From NCBI GenBank assembly GCA_038321615.1, contig JBBQFC010000014.1, forward strand, positions 1 to 62,165: 62,165 nt of DNA. Reading direction: 5' to 3'. The first letter of the stretch is position 1. Every line of letters begins with the position of its first letter. Positions 1 through 8,112 of this stretch are shown in pieces. A model generated the notes under the pieces. The model searched no databases. It was given only the letters and a program-made list of their open reading frames with translations, and had not been told where the DNA came from. A program made the translations under genes and the position numbers. The DNA is from JBBQFC01 sp038321615. GTDB taxonomy: Bacteria; Bacteroidota; Bacteroidia; Flavobacteriales_D; Cryomorphaceae.

Positions 1-1
1 T

Positions 2-823
2 AAAATCCGAACGGGAAGTTCTATTGCGTGGTATGGGGATCCCTACCAAGCCGATATCGATATTTCTGCAATGTATCAATTGCGGGCGCCGCTTTTTCCT
101 ATCATGATCGAAAATCAGGATCGCTCTCGAGGTAGGGAAGACATAAATGTGGTGCTCGAATTGCAGAATAAACTTCTCACCCCGGATATTCGGTTCGATA
201 TTGAGCTTCCCCAGGCCACCGCCACCGAGCGCAACCAGCTGGAGAGCGTGGTAAGCACCACGCAGCAACTCAATCAGCAGGTGTTTTCGCTCTTGATTTT
301 GAATCGATTTCTGCCTTCATCGCAAAACGAAGGAACGGGAAGCGGCGCAGGTGTGCAGAATTTTGGCGCCGCCACCACCAGCGATTTTGTGAGTACGCAA
401 ATCAGCAGTTGGCTATCTGAAATCAGCGATCAATTTGACATTGGGGTTAACTACCGACCTGGCGATCAGATTAGCAATCAAGAAGTGGCATTAGCACTTA
501 GCACTCAGCTCTTCAACGAGCGCCTTGCTGTGAGCGGTAGTTTTGGAGTTACTTCAGCCACCGAAACCCAATACACCCAAGGGCAAAGCGGAATTTTGGG
601 CGATTCCAAGGTCGAGTATAGCCTGACGGAGGAAGGAAAAATAAGGCTTAAAGTATTCAATGAAACCAATCCATACGAAGTATTCTCAACCGCTACTTCG
701 CTCTATACCCAGGGTGCGGGACTGGTTTATCAAGAAGATTTCGATACGTTCGACGAGTTTTTCACCGAGATTCTGCGGCTCTTTAAAAAGGATAAAGCGA
801 AGGCCGTGGAAGATACGCCTTGA
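2..823 (+). CDS. Translocation/assembly module TamB-like protein, C-terminal part (5' end outside window)
   Basis: The reading frame is open from base 2 to a TGA at 821-823, so this is the last 273 residues of a longer protein. The segment with GDPYQADIDISAMYQLRAPL, then a stretch rich in polar beta-strand repeats, and the motif TPDIRFDIELP followed by QQVFSLLILNRFLP, is the pattern of the DUF490/TamB C-terminal domain. TamB is an inner-membrane-anchored periplasmic protein that works with an Omp85 partner (TamA or BamA in Bacteroidetes) in outer-membrane assembly and lipid transport (family knowledge). The acidic/lysine-rich tail after LRLFKK is short and looks complete. The partner gene is not in the window. 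Certainty of the family is high; specific function is inferred. Confidence 0.85.
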   Translation, partial: KIRTGSSIAWYGDPYQADIDISAMYQLRAPLFPIMIENQDRSRGREDINVVLELQNKLLTPDIRFDIELPQATATERNQLESVVSTTQQLNQQVFSLLILNRFLPSSQNEGTGSGAGVQNFGAATTSDFVSTQISSWLSEISDQFDIGVNYRPGDQISNQEVALALSTQLFNERLAVSGSFGVTSATETQYTQGQSGILGDSKVEYSLTEEGKIRLKVFNETNPYEVFSTATSLYTQGAGLVYQEDFDTFDEFFTEILRLFKKDKAKAVEDTP

Positions 824-933
824 TTGTGTTACGCTTAATACAGCGAACTGATTACCGAGCGTAGGTCGGAGTGTTTAACAATCGGAAATTAAAAGCTGTG
901 GTTAAATATAGTTGTGAAAGCAGGAAACCAAAT

Positions 934-1868
934 TCACTCCCTCACAAACTTCGCAAAACCCCGCCCTGCTTCGCCCGTTAGGCTCAGCAAATACATACCT
1001 GAAACCAACTCCGCAATGTTAATGCTGGAAGTGGAACCACTCCTTTGAACCAACTTATTGAAAACCCGCTTTCCCGACAAATCAAAAATCTCCACCTACG
1101 AGAACGTCTCTTGCTGTGATTCTCTTACTAGGATGTCCGCGGCTGGATTTGGATAGAGACTGACTTCAATTCGCGGTTGCTCAGAAAAGGATAACCCAGC
1201 GCAGGGATTTCCTGGTGCGAAATTAAAGGAGATCGGGAAGTGGTCGGCTTCGATGCCCTGAATTTCAAAATAAGGAAGCACAAGCGAGTCGTGAAAGGGA
1301 AGGCAAAATACGCCAGTGTCATCAAAACCAAATAAATAGTCGTTATCCATAAAAGCATCCGTCATATTTTGATTGATCAAGCCATTAATAATCGGCGAAG
1401 TGAGCAAAGATAAATCGTACCGCATGGTGATAGGTAGCACATAGTTGTGAGCGGCGACAACGCCACCGCCGAAATAAGGCTGAGAAACTGGTAAAGCTTG
1501 GACATTGAAAGAACCATACTCTAAAATACTGGGCCAGGAGCTTCCATCTCCTATTCCCACAGTTAAAATGCCACCCATACTAACGTGAAATGAAGTTTTC
1601 AACCCAAATGGTACTTCGCCAAATTGCGAGTCATTGCCATTGCCATAAGGAGGATTGAAGCTATAAACGGTGGCGACCTGTCCAATACATACCACAAACT
1701 ATCCTTGGCACCTGTAGCATCTTCAAAAGCGAGGTAGAAGCTCCATTGAGCAGCTTGTGGTTGGGCATTTATCGCTCCGAAGGTGAAACTCAAAAATAGA
1801 ACGAGCAATAATATTAATCTATACGTCGGGTTAGAGTTTAAGAAATTTAGCCTTTCCGATTTTACCAC
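934..1868 (-). pseudogene. Decayed T9SS-sorted secreted protein
   Basis: Reading on the minus strand, a hydrophobic signal-peptide-like start (LILLLVLFLSFTFGAINAQ) at about 1810 leads into a protein with the segment WSFYLAFEDATGAKDSLWYV. The frame is lost at about 1675-1690 and continues in the -1 frame (VATVYSFNPPYGNGND...) to 1096. A TAG follows at 1093-1095, after ETFS, and the same frame then runs on through VEIFDLSGKRVFNKL to a natural end FAKFVRE plus TGA at 934. The final 80 residues, with the PNPA motif and VEIFDLSGKRV, are a T9SS type A sorting domain. No ATG precedes the signal peptide; only a GTG at 1868 is available. One frameshift, one nonsense codon and a lost start make this a pseudogene, unless the base calls are wrong. 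Confidence 0.8.
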
Positions 1869-2040
1869 TATTAAAGCAGGTGATTATAACATAAGCACCT
1901 ATTGACAGCGTGCTTATGTCAAGTCGAGCTGATTTCGAATTTTGGATGGATTGAACGTACCGCCCGGGCATGTCGAACACTGAAATTTCTTTGGCAAGGA
2001 TCGGCTCACTCTCAAAACTCAAAAAATGGTCTTTTTTTGG
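1831..2040 (-). pseudogene. Remnant of a second T9SS C-terminal sorting domain
   Basis: On the minus strand the frame ending at 1831 reads EISVFDMPGRYVQSIQNSK..., then ISTLSIGAYVII and a basic end GKAKFLKL. This is the strand order of a T9SS type A sorting domain, whose end is normally a short basic strand. The frame is closed upstream by a TAA about 10 codons before the recognisable part, and no body of a cargo protein precedes it. It overlaps the start of the neighbouring decayed cargo gene. It is best read as the surviving tail of a deleted gene that once lay upstream of it. No function is expected. Confidence 0.65.
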
Positions 2041-2276
2041 TTTGCGGAAAACACCTTAAATTGATACTACACCAAAACGAAATTCGGCCGACCCTTGAAA
2101 CGCTATTTTCGAGCTCTATTTTGGCCAGAACTCCCCACGCTGAACAATTGGTATGTAAGCCAGCGTCAGTTTTTCAAAATTGCCAACCGAAACCTTCGTG
2201 ACGAAATTTGATTGTTAGGATCGAGAAATCAACCAAGAAATATCCTAAAAACGGCGAAAGAAGAGAGAAAAATAGC

Positions 2277-3503
2277 CTAACCTTTCCCCACCTTAATGCT
2301 ATGCCCGAGCTTATCGCGCTTAGTCTCCAGATACTTTTGGTTGTGCTCATTGGCGGTGATTTCAATTGGGATGATGTCGGTGATTTCGAGTCCATACCCA
2401 ATCAATCCCGCTCTCTTAATAGGATTATTGGTGAGCAATCGCATTTTTGAAACGCCCTGGTCGCGCAATATTTGCGCCCCGATGCCGTAATCGCGTTCAT
2501 CGGCCTTGAAGCCTAGCTCGATATTGGCTTCTACGGTATCCATACCACCTTCTTGCAGCTTGTAGGCTTTCAGTTTATTGTACAGACCAATGCCCCGGCC
2601 TTCCTGATTCATGTACACAATTACGCCTCGACCTTCTTTCTGAATCATTTCCATCGAAGCGTGCAGCTGTGAGCCGCAATCGCAGCGGCAGGAGCCAAAA
2701 ATATCGCCGGTAACACAGCTGCTATGCACACGCACCATCACAGGTTCTTCGGGTTTCCATTCTCCTTTCGATAGGGCTATGTGCTTTTGACCAGTGGTTG
2801 TTTGGGTGTAAAGCGAAAGTTTAAAATCGCCCCATTCGGTGGGCATATCTACGTCGATATCGCGGTTAATAAGCGATTCGTGGCGCAAGCGGTAGGTAAT
2901 TAAGTCTTTTATGCTCACCAGCTTTAGCTGAAACCGATCAGCTATTTGGCGCAACTGGGGAAGGCGGGCCATGGAGCCGTCTTCATTCATAATCTCTACA
3001 ATCACCCCGGCAGGTTCGAAGCCCGCCATGCGCGCTAAATCGATACTGGCCTCTGTGTGACCGGTGCGTCGGAGCACTCCGCCACTCTTAGCCCGAAGCG
3101 GGAATATATGTCCGGGTTTACCCAAATCTGCCGGCTTGGTATCTGAGTTAATGAGCGCTTGAATCGTTTTGGCACGGTCGCTTGCCGAAATACCGGTGGT
3201 GCAACCCTGGCCTATTAAATCTACCGATACGGTGAATGGTGTTTCGTAAGCTGCTGAGTTCACCGGAACCATTAGCCCCAAATTTAACTCATCGCAGCGG
3301 CTCTCAATAAGCGGAGCGCAGATCAATCCCCGGCCATGAGTGGCCATAAAATTGATCATTTCAGGGGTGACCGATCGGGCCGCAGCCACGAAGTCTCCTT
3401 CGTTCTCGCGGTCTTCATCGTCCACTACTATAATTACTTTTCCGGCTTTAATTTCGGCAATCGCCTCTTCAATGGTATCAAGCCTTATTTCAGGATTCTG
3501 CAT
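2277..3503 (-). CDS. ribBA: Bifunctional 3,4-dihydroxy-2-butanone-4-phosphate synthase / GTP cyclohydrolase II
   Basis: This makes the two starting blocks of riboflavin: DHBP from ribulose-5-phosphate (residues about 1-205) and the pyrimidine from GTP (about 206-408). The N-terminal domain shows DDEDRENEGD (residues 28-37), its metal and substrate loop, and HGRGLICAP. The C-terminal domain carries the zinc ligands C263, C274 and C276 in SSCVTGDIFGSCRCDC and the loop NQEGRGIGL. The start is set at ATG 3501-3503 (MQNPEIRL). An upstream in-frame start adds 14 residues not typical of the family. It lies 42 nt behind a glycosyltransferase gene in a same-strand run with the LPS permease, so co-transcription is likely. 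No FMN riboswitch fits in that gap. Length 408 is normal. Confidence 0.97.
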   Translation of the reverse strand: MQNPEIRLDTIEEAIAEIKAGKVIIVVDDEDRENEGDFVAAARSVTPEMINFMATHGRGLICAPLIESRCDELNLGLMVPVNSAAYETPFTVSVDLIGQGCTTGISASDRAKTIQALINSDTKPADLGKPGHIFPLRAKSGGVLRRTGHTEASIDLARMAGFEPAGVIVEIMNEDGSMARLPQLRQIADRFQLKLVSIKDLITYRLRHESLINRDIDVDMPTEWGDFKLSLYTQTTTGQKHIALSKGEWKPEEPVMVRVHSSCVTGDIFGSCRCDCGSQLHASMEMIQKEGRGVIVYMNQEGRGIGLYNKLKAYKLQEGGMDTVEANIELGFKADERDYGIGAQILRDQGVSKMRLLTNNPIKRAGLIGYGLEITDIIPIEITANEHNQKYLETKRDKLGHSIKVGKG

Positions 3504-3545
3504 GGTCTTAATTCTTCGCAAATTTAAGATAATAACAGCCAACAA

Positions 3546-4721
3546 TCATTTTTGTGCGGTCAGCATGGTTTCTAGTATTGCAACCGATTGCTGCCATGAA
3601 AAGTGGGTGAGCACAAATTGCCTTCCCTTCGATGCCATTTTGGCTCCCGCTGCTTCAGAAGCCAGGATTGACTCAATTTTGGCTGCATAATCTTCGGGTG
3701 TTTGCCCGATTTCAATTTCTACACCTTCTTGGGCCTTAAGCGAAGTATTTGCCAAAGCAGAAGTAATGCATGGGAGTTCCATGGCCATGGCTTCCAGAAG
3801 CTTGTTTTGCAGCCCCGTACCGGTTTGCATGGGGGCAATAAAAATCCGCGCATCGCGGTAAGCGTCGCGAATATCGTCGAGCCAACCAGAAATATGAACT
3901 CCCGGCGTAGCACCTAATGCGCGGACGCGTTTATGTGGTTCGGCTCCAGCCAGGAGCAGGGAAATACGGGGATTCGACTTCCGGAGCAGCGGTAAAATCT
4001 TTTCTACAATGTACTCGGCCGCTTCCATATTCGGCGGGTACTGCATATTGCCTGTAAAGAGCAGGTCGTATTTTCTTGCAGTTTGCGCACCCTTTTGGAA
4101 ATAATCGGTGTCGATTCCATTCGATACCACAGCGATCTCTCTGCGTTCAGGGTGGTAAATGTATTTCCGGTCTTCTTCGCTGATGATAGTGTGGAATTCA
4201 AAAAATTCAAAAACTAAGTTCTCATAGCGGATGAGCCGGTTCTTTTCGGTTGCGTATAGCTCGGTCAGGGGCCATTTGGCTTTGTTTTGCCTACGTTCCA
4301 TTCCTTTCGAAAAAGCATCTTGGTAATCAATTGTCTTAGGATAATTGTGCTCGTTCTTCGCATACTCCGCCGTGCGTACCAATTGACAGTAAATATGATC
4401 GGGGTTCGATTCCGCGATTATCCGGCGTATGATTCGATGGGCTCCGAGTTGATAGAAATAGAGGACTTGAAAGGGCTTACGAGAGAAAATCCCTAAAGAG
4501 ATGTTGACCCATATCCGCCATTTGGCCAAGGGTATAATATGGTATTCGGTAGAAATAGATCTCAAGGCTTCGCGGGAGCGTGCATCGACAGGGGTCTCGG
4601 TAAGGCAACAAAGAACGATTTCATGCCGGGCGTGCAGCAACCGCAATTGATGGTAGGCACGGAGCTTATCGCCTTTGTCGAGCGGGTAGGGCACCCGACT
4701 TAATATAACGAGCAACTTCAA
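3546..4721 (-). CDS. Family-4 glycosyltransferase, second of a pair
   Basis: A 391-residue GT-B glycosyltransferase. The start MKLLVILSRVPYPLDKGDK is the first strand and glycine-rich loop of a GT4 N-terminal domain. The C-terminal donor-binding half has HISGWLDDIRDAYRDA and TGTGLQNKLLEAMAMELP, where the Glu of the EAMAM segment is the usual nucleotide-sugar contact. Overall character resembles the sugar transferases grouped with exopolysaccharide systems, but the acceptor and sugar cannot be read from the sequence. Its start overlaps the stop of the preceding glycosyltransferase by 4 nt (4718-4721), indicating translational coupling. No membrane segment is evident, so it probably acts at the inner face of the cytoplasmic membrane. 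ribBA follows after 42 nt. Confidence 0.88.
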   Translation of the reverse strand: MKLLVILSRVPYPLDKGDKLRAYHQLRLLHARHEIVLCCLTETPVDARSREALRSISTEYHIIPLAKWRIWVNISLGIFSRKPFQVLYFYQLGAHRIIRRIIAESNPDHIYCQLVRTAEYAKNEHNYPKTIDYQDAFSKGMERRQNKAKWPLTELYATEKNRLIRYENLVFEFFEFHTIISEEDRKYIYHPERREIAVVSNGIDTDYFQKGAQTARKYDLLFTGNMQYPPNMEAAEYIVEKILPLLRKSNPRISLLLAGAEPHKRVRALGATPGVHISGWLDDIRDAYRDARIFIAPMQTGTGLQNKLLEAMAMELPCITSALANTSLKAQEGVEIEIGQTPEDYAAKIESILASEAAGAKMASKGRQFVLTHFSWQQSVAILETMLTAQK

Positions 4722-5917
4722 GACCCCAAGTTCTTTAAGAAATTCACTAAAATGCTGCTTAACTGATCTTTATCGTAATGTTGTCCTACCAGTTTGCGAC
4801 CTTCTTTACCTATCTGCATAGCCAAGACCCGATCGCTCAGCAAGCGAATAATTGCCTCAGCAAATTCTTCAGGCTTTCGGGCTATAAGGCAATTGAGACC
4901 ATCGGCCACGGCTATGCCGCGTGCGCCGAGCGGGGTAGAAACCGTCGGTTTTTCGAGCGCTAATCCTTCGATCAGTTTTACGCGCATTCCGCCGCCAGAG
5001 CGGAGCGGGACGATCATCACATTCTTCGATTTCATAAAAGCTTGGGCATCGGGTACTTCTCCGCAAACCACAACTCCGGGTATTTCTATTTGCTCGAACC
5101 TTTCGGAGATATTGCGACCGGCGATGTAAAATCTGGCTTCCGGAATAGCCCTGTGCACCATCGGCCATACTTCCGTTAAAAACCACTCCACACCCTCCAC
5201 ATTTGGTTGCCAATCCATACTCCCCAGGTGAAATACGCTGTTCCACTCTATTTCGCTATGGCTGGGATGGTATTTCACGGTGCTCACGCCAAAGGGTATG
5301 GTAATGCCGGGTGAGGTATAACCCAATCGGCGATAGTACTTCAGTTCGTCTTGATTGATTGCGATCAAGGCATCGATATCTTGTAAAAGATTTACTTCAA
5401 AATCTTTGAGCTGGCTCGTCAGAATTCTCAGATACGAGCGACGAAGCAGCGATTTTTGAGCCCGCGCCAGGCGATGCCAGATGGAGAATTCCAGATTATG
5501 CGACCGCAGCACAATAGCCGCTTTCGAAAGCCTGCGGATGGTAGAAATGTACGTGCCGACAAAGATGCTTTCCAGAATGACGATATCGAATTTCTGATTT
5601 TTCAGCAAGCGGACTAACTCCCGATCGAAATCGACGGAGAAGAACCGGGAAATATGATAAGAATCCTGGGTGATTAAATTGCTTAAAGCGTCAATAACGT
5701 TCGGAGTAGTATCTGCAAAAACGGCTTTGAAAGAAGTGCTCGAAAGGTAGCCTTCTGGAAAAGTTTCCTTTCTGAACGGGTGCTTTTGGGTAGCAATAGA
5801 GCGTACCGTTAAGTCGATACCTTCTTGAATAAGCGATTGGCTTATTTGATTGATTGCCAAGCATCCGCCATCAATTACCGGATACGGTGGTTTATGGCTA
5901 ATCTGTAAGACTCTCAC
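4718..5917 (-). CDS. Family-4 glycosyltransferase, first of a pair
   Basis: A 399-residue GT-B enzyme. MRVLQISHKPPYPVIDGGCL is a typical first strand plus Gly-rich acceptor loop. The C-terminal half contains FHLGSMDWQPNVEGVEWFL, VVCGEVPDAQAFMKS and RSGGGMRVKLIEGLALEKP, the last holding the donor-binding Glu. It overlaps the LPS-transport permease upstream by 4 nt and the second glycosyltransferase downstream by 4 nt, a tightly coupled unit. The coupling to an LptF/G permease suggests work on an envelope glycan such as LPS or lipid-linked sugar (inference). It is only distantly similar by eye to its neighbour, so the pair are different enzymes, not a fresh duplication. Confidence 0.88.
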   Translation of the reverse strand: MRVLQISHKPPYPVIDGGCLAINQISQSLIQEGIDLTVRSIATQKHPFRKETFPEGYLSSTSFKAVFADTTPNVIDALSNLITQDSYHISRFFSVDFDRELVRLLKNQKFDIVILESIFVGTYISTIRRLSKAAIVLRSHNLEFSIWHRLARAQKSLLRRSYLRILTSQLKDFEVNLLQDIDALIAINQDELKYYRRLGYTSPGITIPFGVSTVKYHPSHSEIEWNSVFHLGSMDWQPNVEGVEWFLTEVWPMVHRAIPEARFYIAGRNISERFEQIEIPGVVVCGEVPDAQAFMKSKNVMIVPLRSGGGMRVKLIEGLALEKPTVSTPLGARGIAVADGLNCLIARKPEEFAEAIIRLLSDRVLAMQIGKEGRKLVGQHYDKDQLSSILVNFLKNLGS

Positions 5918-7368
5918 CCTTGCGCTTGATTTTTACGTGCGAACTTTTGGCTTAACCGATCTATAAAACGTGTGTAGGTATCGCGATCAAAAAGAGCAGC
6001 ATCCTTGGCCGCTTTATATGTTAAAAAAATGGCAATTGGCGATAGAATCATAGAGCTCAGCCACATGCCTCCCAGGGGACTCAGTACACCCGAATCCACC
6101 ATCTTTTCACCAGAAATGGAAGTAATGTGAAACACAAGAAAGAAGAGAACGGAGAAAACCACCGGAAGGCCCAAGCCCCCTTTTTTGATAATGGCTCCAA
6201 GCGGTGCGCCTATAAAAAACAGAACTAAGCAGGCAAAGGAAAGCGTTAGCTTTCGGTGCCATTCCACTTCGTGTTTATTGATGTACTCCCGCCGATTGTC
6301 CATTTCAGAAATTGTTCGCTCCAAGTAATTTTTTGCGTTTCGGGTCATGTTGAGCGCTACGTTGAGGGTATTGCGCTTGTATTTCGGATCGAGATTGGCA
6401 AATATCAGTTCATCCGCCGAATTATAGCCTGTGGAGTCACCCTCCTGCGCATAGCTAAGCGTGCGTTCAAAATAATTCACAAACTCGACTTGCCGCTCCG
6501 TGCGCTGCGCTTCGAGCGAGTCGATAGAGCCACGGAGCTGCTTCATCGACATCATTTTCATGTGGTTTTTCCACAGGTCTTCATCCGTGCGTTGCATATC
6601 GAAGCCCGAAAGGTCTATGCGTATCTCATCTTTTTGAAACGTGCTCATGATGTGCGGGTGATCTTTTTCAAGTTCACGCCCCATTTCATCATAGCTCACC
6701 CCATCAAAAAGTACCAACGTCATACTGCGTCCATCGCCTGTCTTGTCCATTTCGCCTTGCTTAGCGCGAATGGTGCGCTTGTTGCCAGGGTTGGTTTTAT
6801 CGTGTTGGTAGATCAGCACGTCCTTGAGTTCGTTGCTGTCCTTCACTTTTTCGCCTACGCGAATGCTGTAACCGTCTATGCCATTGTAAAATACACCTTC
6901 CTTAAGCTCCAGACTTGGCTTGGCATGGGTTACGTCCCAAAGCAAGGATTTGAATTTTAGATTGGCCCACGGGGCAATAACGTTATTGAAATAGAAAGCA
7001 CCAAGCGATAGGCCAACGATGAACACGATCAGGGGTCGCATGATTCGCAAGAGCGATAGTCCACTCGATTTCATGGCGACAAGCTCATAATGCTCTGCTA
7101 AATTCCCAAAAGTCATAATGCTGCTCAGCAATACAGCTAATGGGAGCGCCAGGCTCACCAAATTGGCGGAAGCATACATGAGCAACTCAGCTATCACCGC
7201 GTATTCCAAACCCTTGCCCATGAAGTCGTCGATATACTTCCATATGAACTGCATCAATAAAATAAACATTACGATGAAGAACGTAAGTACAAAGGGCCCT
7301 AAATAGGATTTAAGAAGTAATACGTGAAGTTTTTTCAACGAGCATTGTGCTACAAGGAGTATGCCCAA
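5914..7368 (-). CDS. LptF/LptG family LPS-export permease (YjgP/YjgQ)
   Basis: A 484-residue membrane protein of the LptF/LptG family. It forms the inner-membrane part of the LPS exporter that passes LPS to the LptC/A bridge (family knowledge). Three hydrophobic helices lie at about residues 20-110 (SYLGPFVLTFFIVMFILLMQ, SANLVSLALPLAVLLSSIM, IMRPLIVFIVGLSLGAFYF). A large periplasmic beta-jellyroll domain follows (about 130-390), then three helices near the end (LTLSFACLVLFFIGAPLGAI and two more). HYELVAMKSSGLSLLRIMRP is the conserved cytoplasmic coupling region. The start used is ATG 7366-7368; a TTG at 7336-7338 just before KKLHVLLLKSYLG is a plausible alternative. It follows the START-domain gene by 46 nt and overlaps the next gene. 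Confidence 0.93.
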   Translation of the reverse strand: MGILLVAQCSLKKLHVLLLKSYLGPFVLTFFIVMFILLMQFIWKYIDDFMGKGLEYAVIAELLMYASANLVSLALPLAVLLSSIMTFGNLAEHYELVAMKSSGLSLLRIMRPLIVFIVGLSLGAFYFNNVIAPWANLKFKSLLWDVTHAKPSLELKEGVFYNGIDGYSIRVGEKVKDSNELKDVLIYQHDKTNPGNKRTIRAKQGEMDKTGDGRSMTLVLFDGVSYDEMGRELEKDHPHIMSTFQKDEIRIDLSGFDMQRTDEDLWKNHMKMMSMKQLRGSIDSLEAQRTERQVEFVNYFERTLSYAQEGDSTGYNSADELIFANLDPKYKRNTLNVALNMTRNAKNYLERTISEMDNRREYINKHEVEWHRKLTLSFACLVLFFIGAPLGAIIKKGGLGLPVVFSVLFFLVFHITSISGEKMVDSGVLSPLGGMWLSSMILSPIAIFLTYKAAKDAALFDRDTYTRFIDRLSQKFARKNQAQG

Positions 7369-7414
7369 GTATGAGCGCTACGCTTTATCCGTTTGCAAAG
7401 ATAGTGAAGTGCGC

Positions 7415-7798
7415 TTAGGCACCGAGTATTCTCCGCAGATCGTCGAGCTGATTTTCCCAAAGATTTCGCGTGCTTTCTTCTTCGTCGTCTTCCACAAAGT
7501 CGGTGACGATGAGCGCTACTTCTTGGGTTAGCTGGTCGAGCTTAATGCGAAATTCGAAATAAAAGGACGTCCCCTCGTCATAATCCCATTGATAGCGCAC
7601 GTAGCTGTCGCGCACTTTGTTGAGCACAAGGGCTTTTTCTTCCGAACCGTCCCAAAAGAAGGTAAGGGTGTTGTCCTTAACGTTCACGTCATCGGCAAAC
7701 CATTCCGCCAAACCGCTCGGGGTGCTTACCATGGTGTAAAGCATTTTTGGCGAAGTATTAAGCAGGTACTCTATTTCTATTTTTTTTTTCTCAGACAT
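7415..7798 (-). CDS. START-like (SRPBCC fold) domain protein
   Basis: A 127-residue single-domain protein starting at ATG 7796-7798 (MSEKKKIEIEYLL). The pattern YLLNTSPKMLYTMVSTPSGL followed by AEWFADDVNV and later FFWDGSEEKALV and SYVRYQWDYDEG is that of the AHSA1/START-like helix-grip family common in Bacteroidetes. The fold makes a hydrophobic cavity for a lipid-like ligand; no catalytic residue is visible and the ligand is unknown. The end is acidic (FVEDDEEESTRNLWENQL). It is the first gene of the minus-strand run leading into the LPS permease, so an envelope-lipid role is possible but unproven. A frame extension to 7834 exists but adds residues atypical for the family. Confidence 0.85.
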   Translation of the reverse strand: MSEKKKIEIEYLLNTSPKMLYTMVSTPSGLAEWFADDVNVKDNTLTFFWDGSEEKALVLNKVRDSYVRYQWDYDEGTSFYFEFRIKLDQLTQEVALIVTDFVEDDEEESTRNLWENQLDDLRRILGA

Positions 7799-7953
7799 AG
7801 CAATGTGCATTTTCAGTATGCAGTCGGTGGGCAATATATGAATTATTCCTTACTCCGGGTTGTTCGATAAAATCCAAACATTTTCAGCTTTGCGCTATCG
7901 GCACTTGGAGCTACCAAAACTGAAATTGACAATGGCTTACCACAGAATATTTA

Positions 7954-7961
7954 TATATTTG
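7954..7961 (+). promoter_or_regulatory. -7 element of the tRNA-Met gene
   Basis: TATATTTG matches the Bacteroidetes -7 consensus TAnnTTTG and ends 16 nt before the first base of the tRNA. A TTG lies at 7926-7928, but at 25 nt spacing instead of 19, so the -33 element is weak or absent. Confidence 0.6.
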
Positions 7962-7977
7962 CGCCCGCAAAAGTAAT

Positions 7978-8051
7978 GGCGAGATAGCTCAGCTGGTTAG
8001 AGCGCATGATTCATACTCATGAGGTCCCGAGTTCGACCCTCGGTCTCGCTA
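7978..8051 (+). tRNA. tRNA-Met (anticodon CAT)
   Basis: A full cloverleaf can be drawn. Acceptor GGCGAGA pairs with TCTCGCT, with one G-T at the first pair. The D arm is GCTC/GAGC. The anticodon stem CATGA/TCATG encloses loop TTCATAC with anticodon CAT. The T arm is CCGAG/CTCGG with loop TTCGACC, and the discriminator is A. CCA is not encoded. The body is the elongator type; an initiator would normally have an unpaired first base and three G-C pairs in the anticodon stem, both absent here. A lysidine-modified tRNA-Ile is the remaining alternative, but the acceptor and anticodon stems resemble flavobacterial tRNA-Met. Confidence 0.95.
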
Positions 8052-8061
8052 CAAGTTAAAG

Positions 8062-8083
8062 AAGAGCCTCAAGGCTCTTTTTT
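8062..8083 (+). terminator. Intrinsic terminator after tRNA-Met
   Basis: AAGAGCC and GGCTCTT form a 7-bp stem around loop TCAA, and the T run reaches 8083. It starts 11 nt after the tRNA. Confidence 0.85.
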
Positions 8084-8112
8084 GGTTTAAAGCATTTTGT
8101 ACTTTTAAGGCC

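Noticed and set aside
1902..2201. 99-codon plus-strand frame over the second T9SS remnant
   Set aside because: The minus strand has T9SS sorting-domain content; the plus frame shows none.
2277..3503. FMN riboswitch upstream of ribBA
   Set aside because: Only 42 nt separate it from the upstream gene and no conserved RFN helix can be drawn.
6256..6960. Long plus-strand frame (234 codons) opposite the LPS permease gene
   Set aside because: The LptF/G protein on the other strand is clear, and the reverse frame has no domain or signal. It is a shadow frame.
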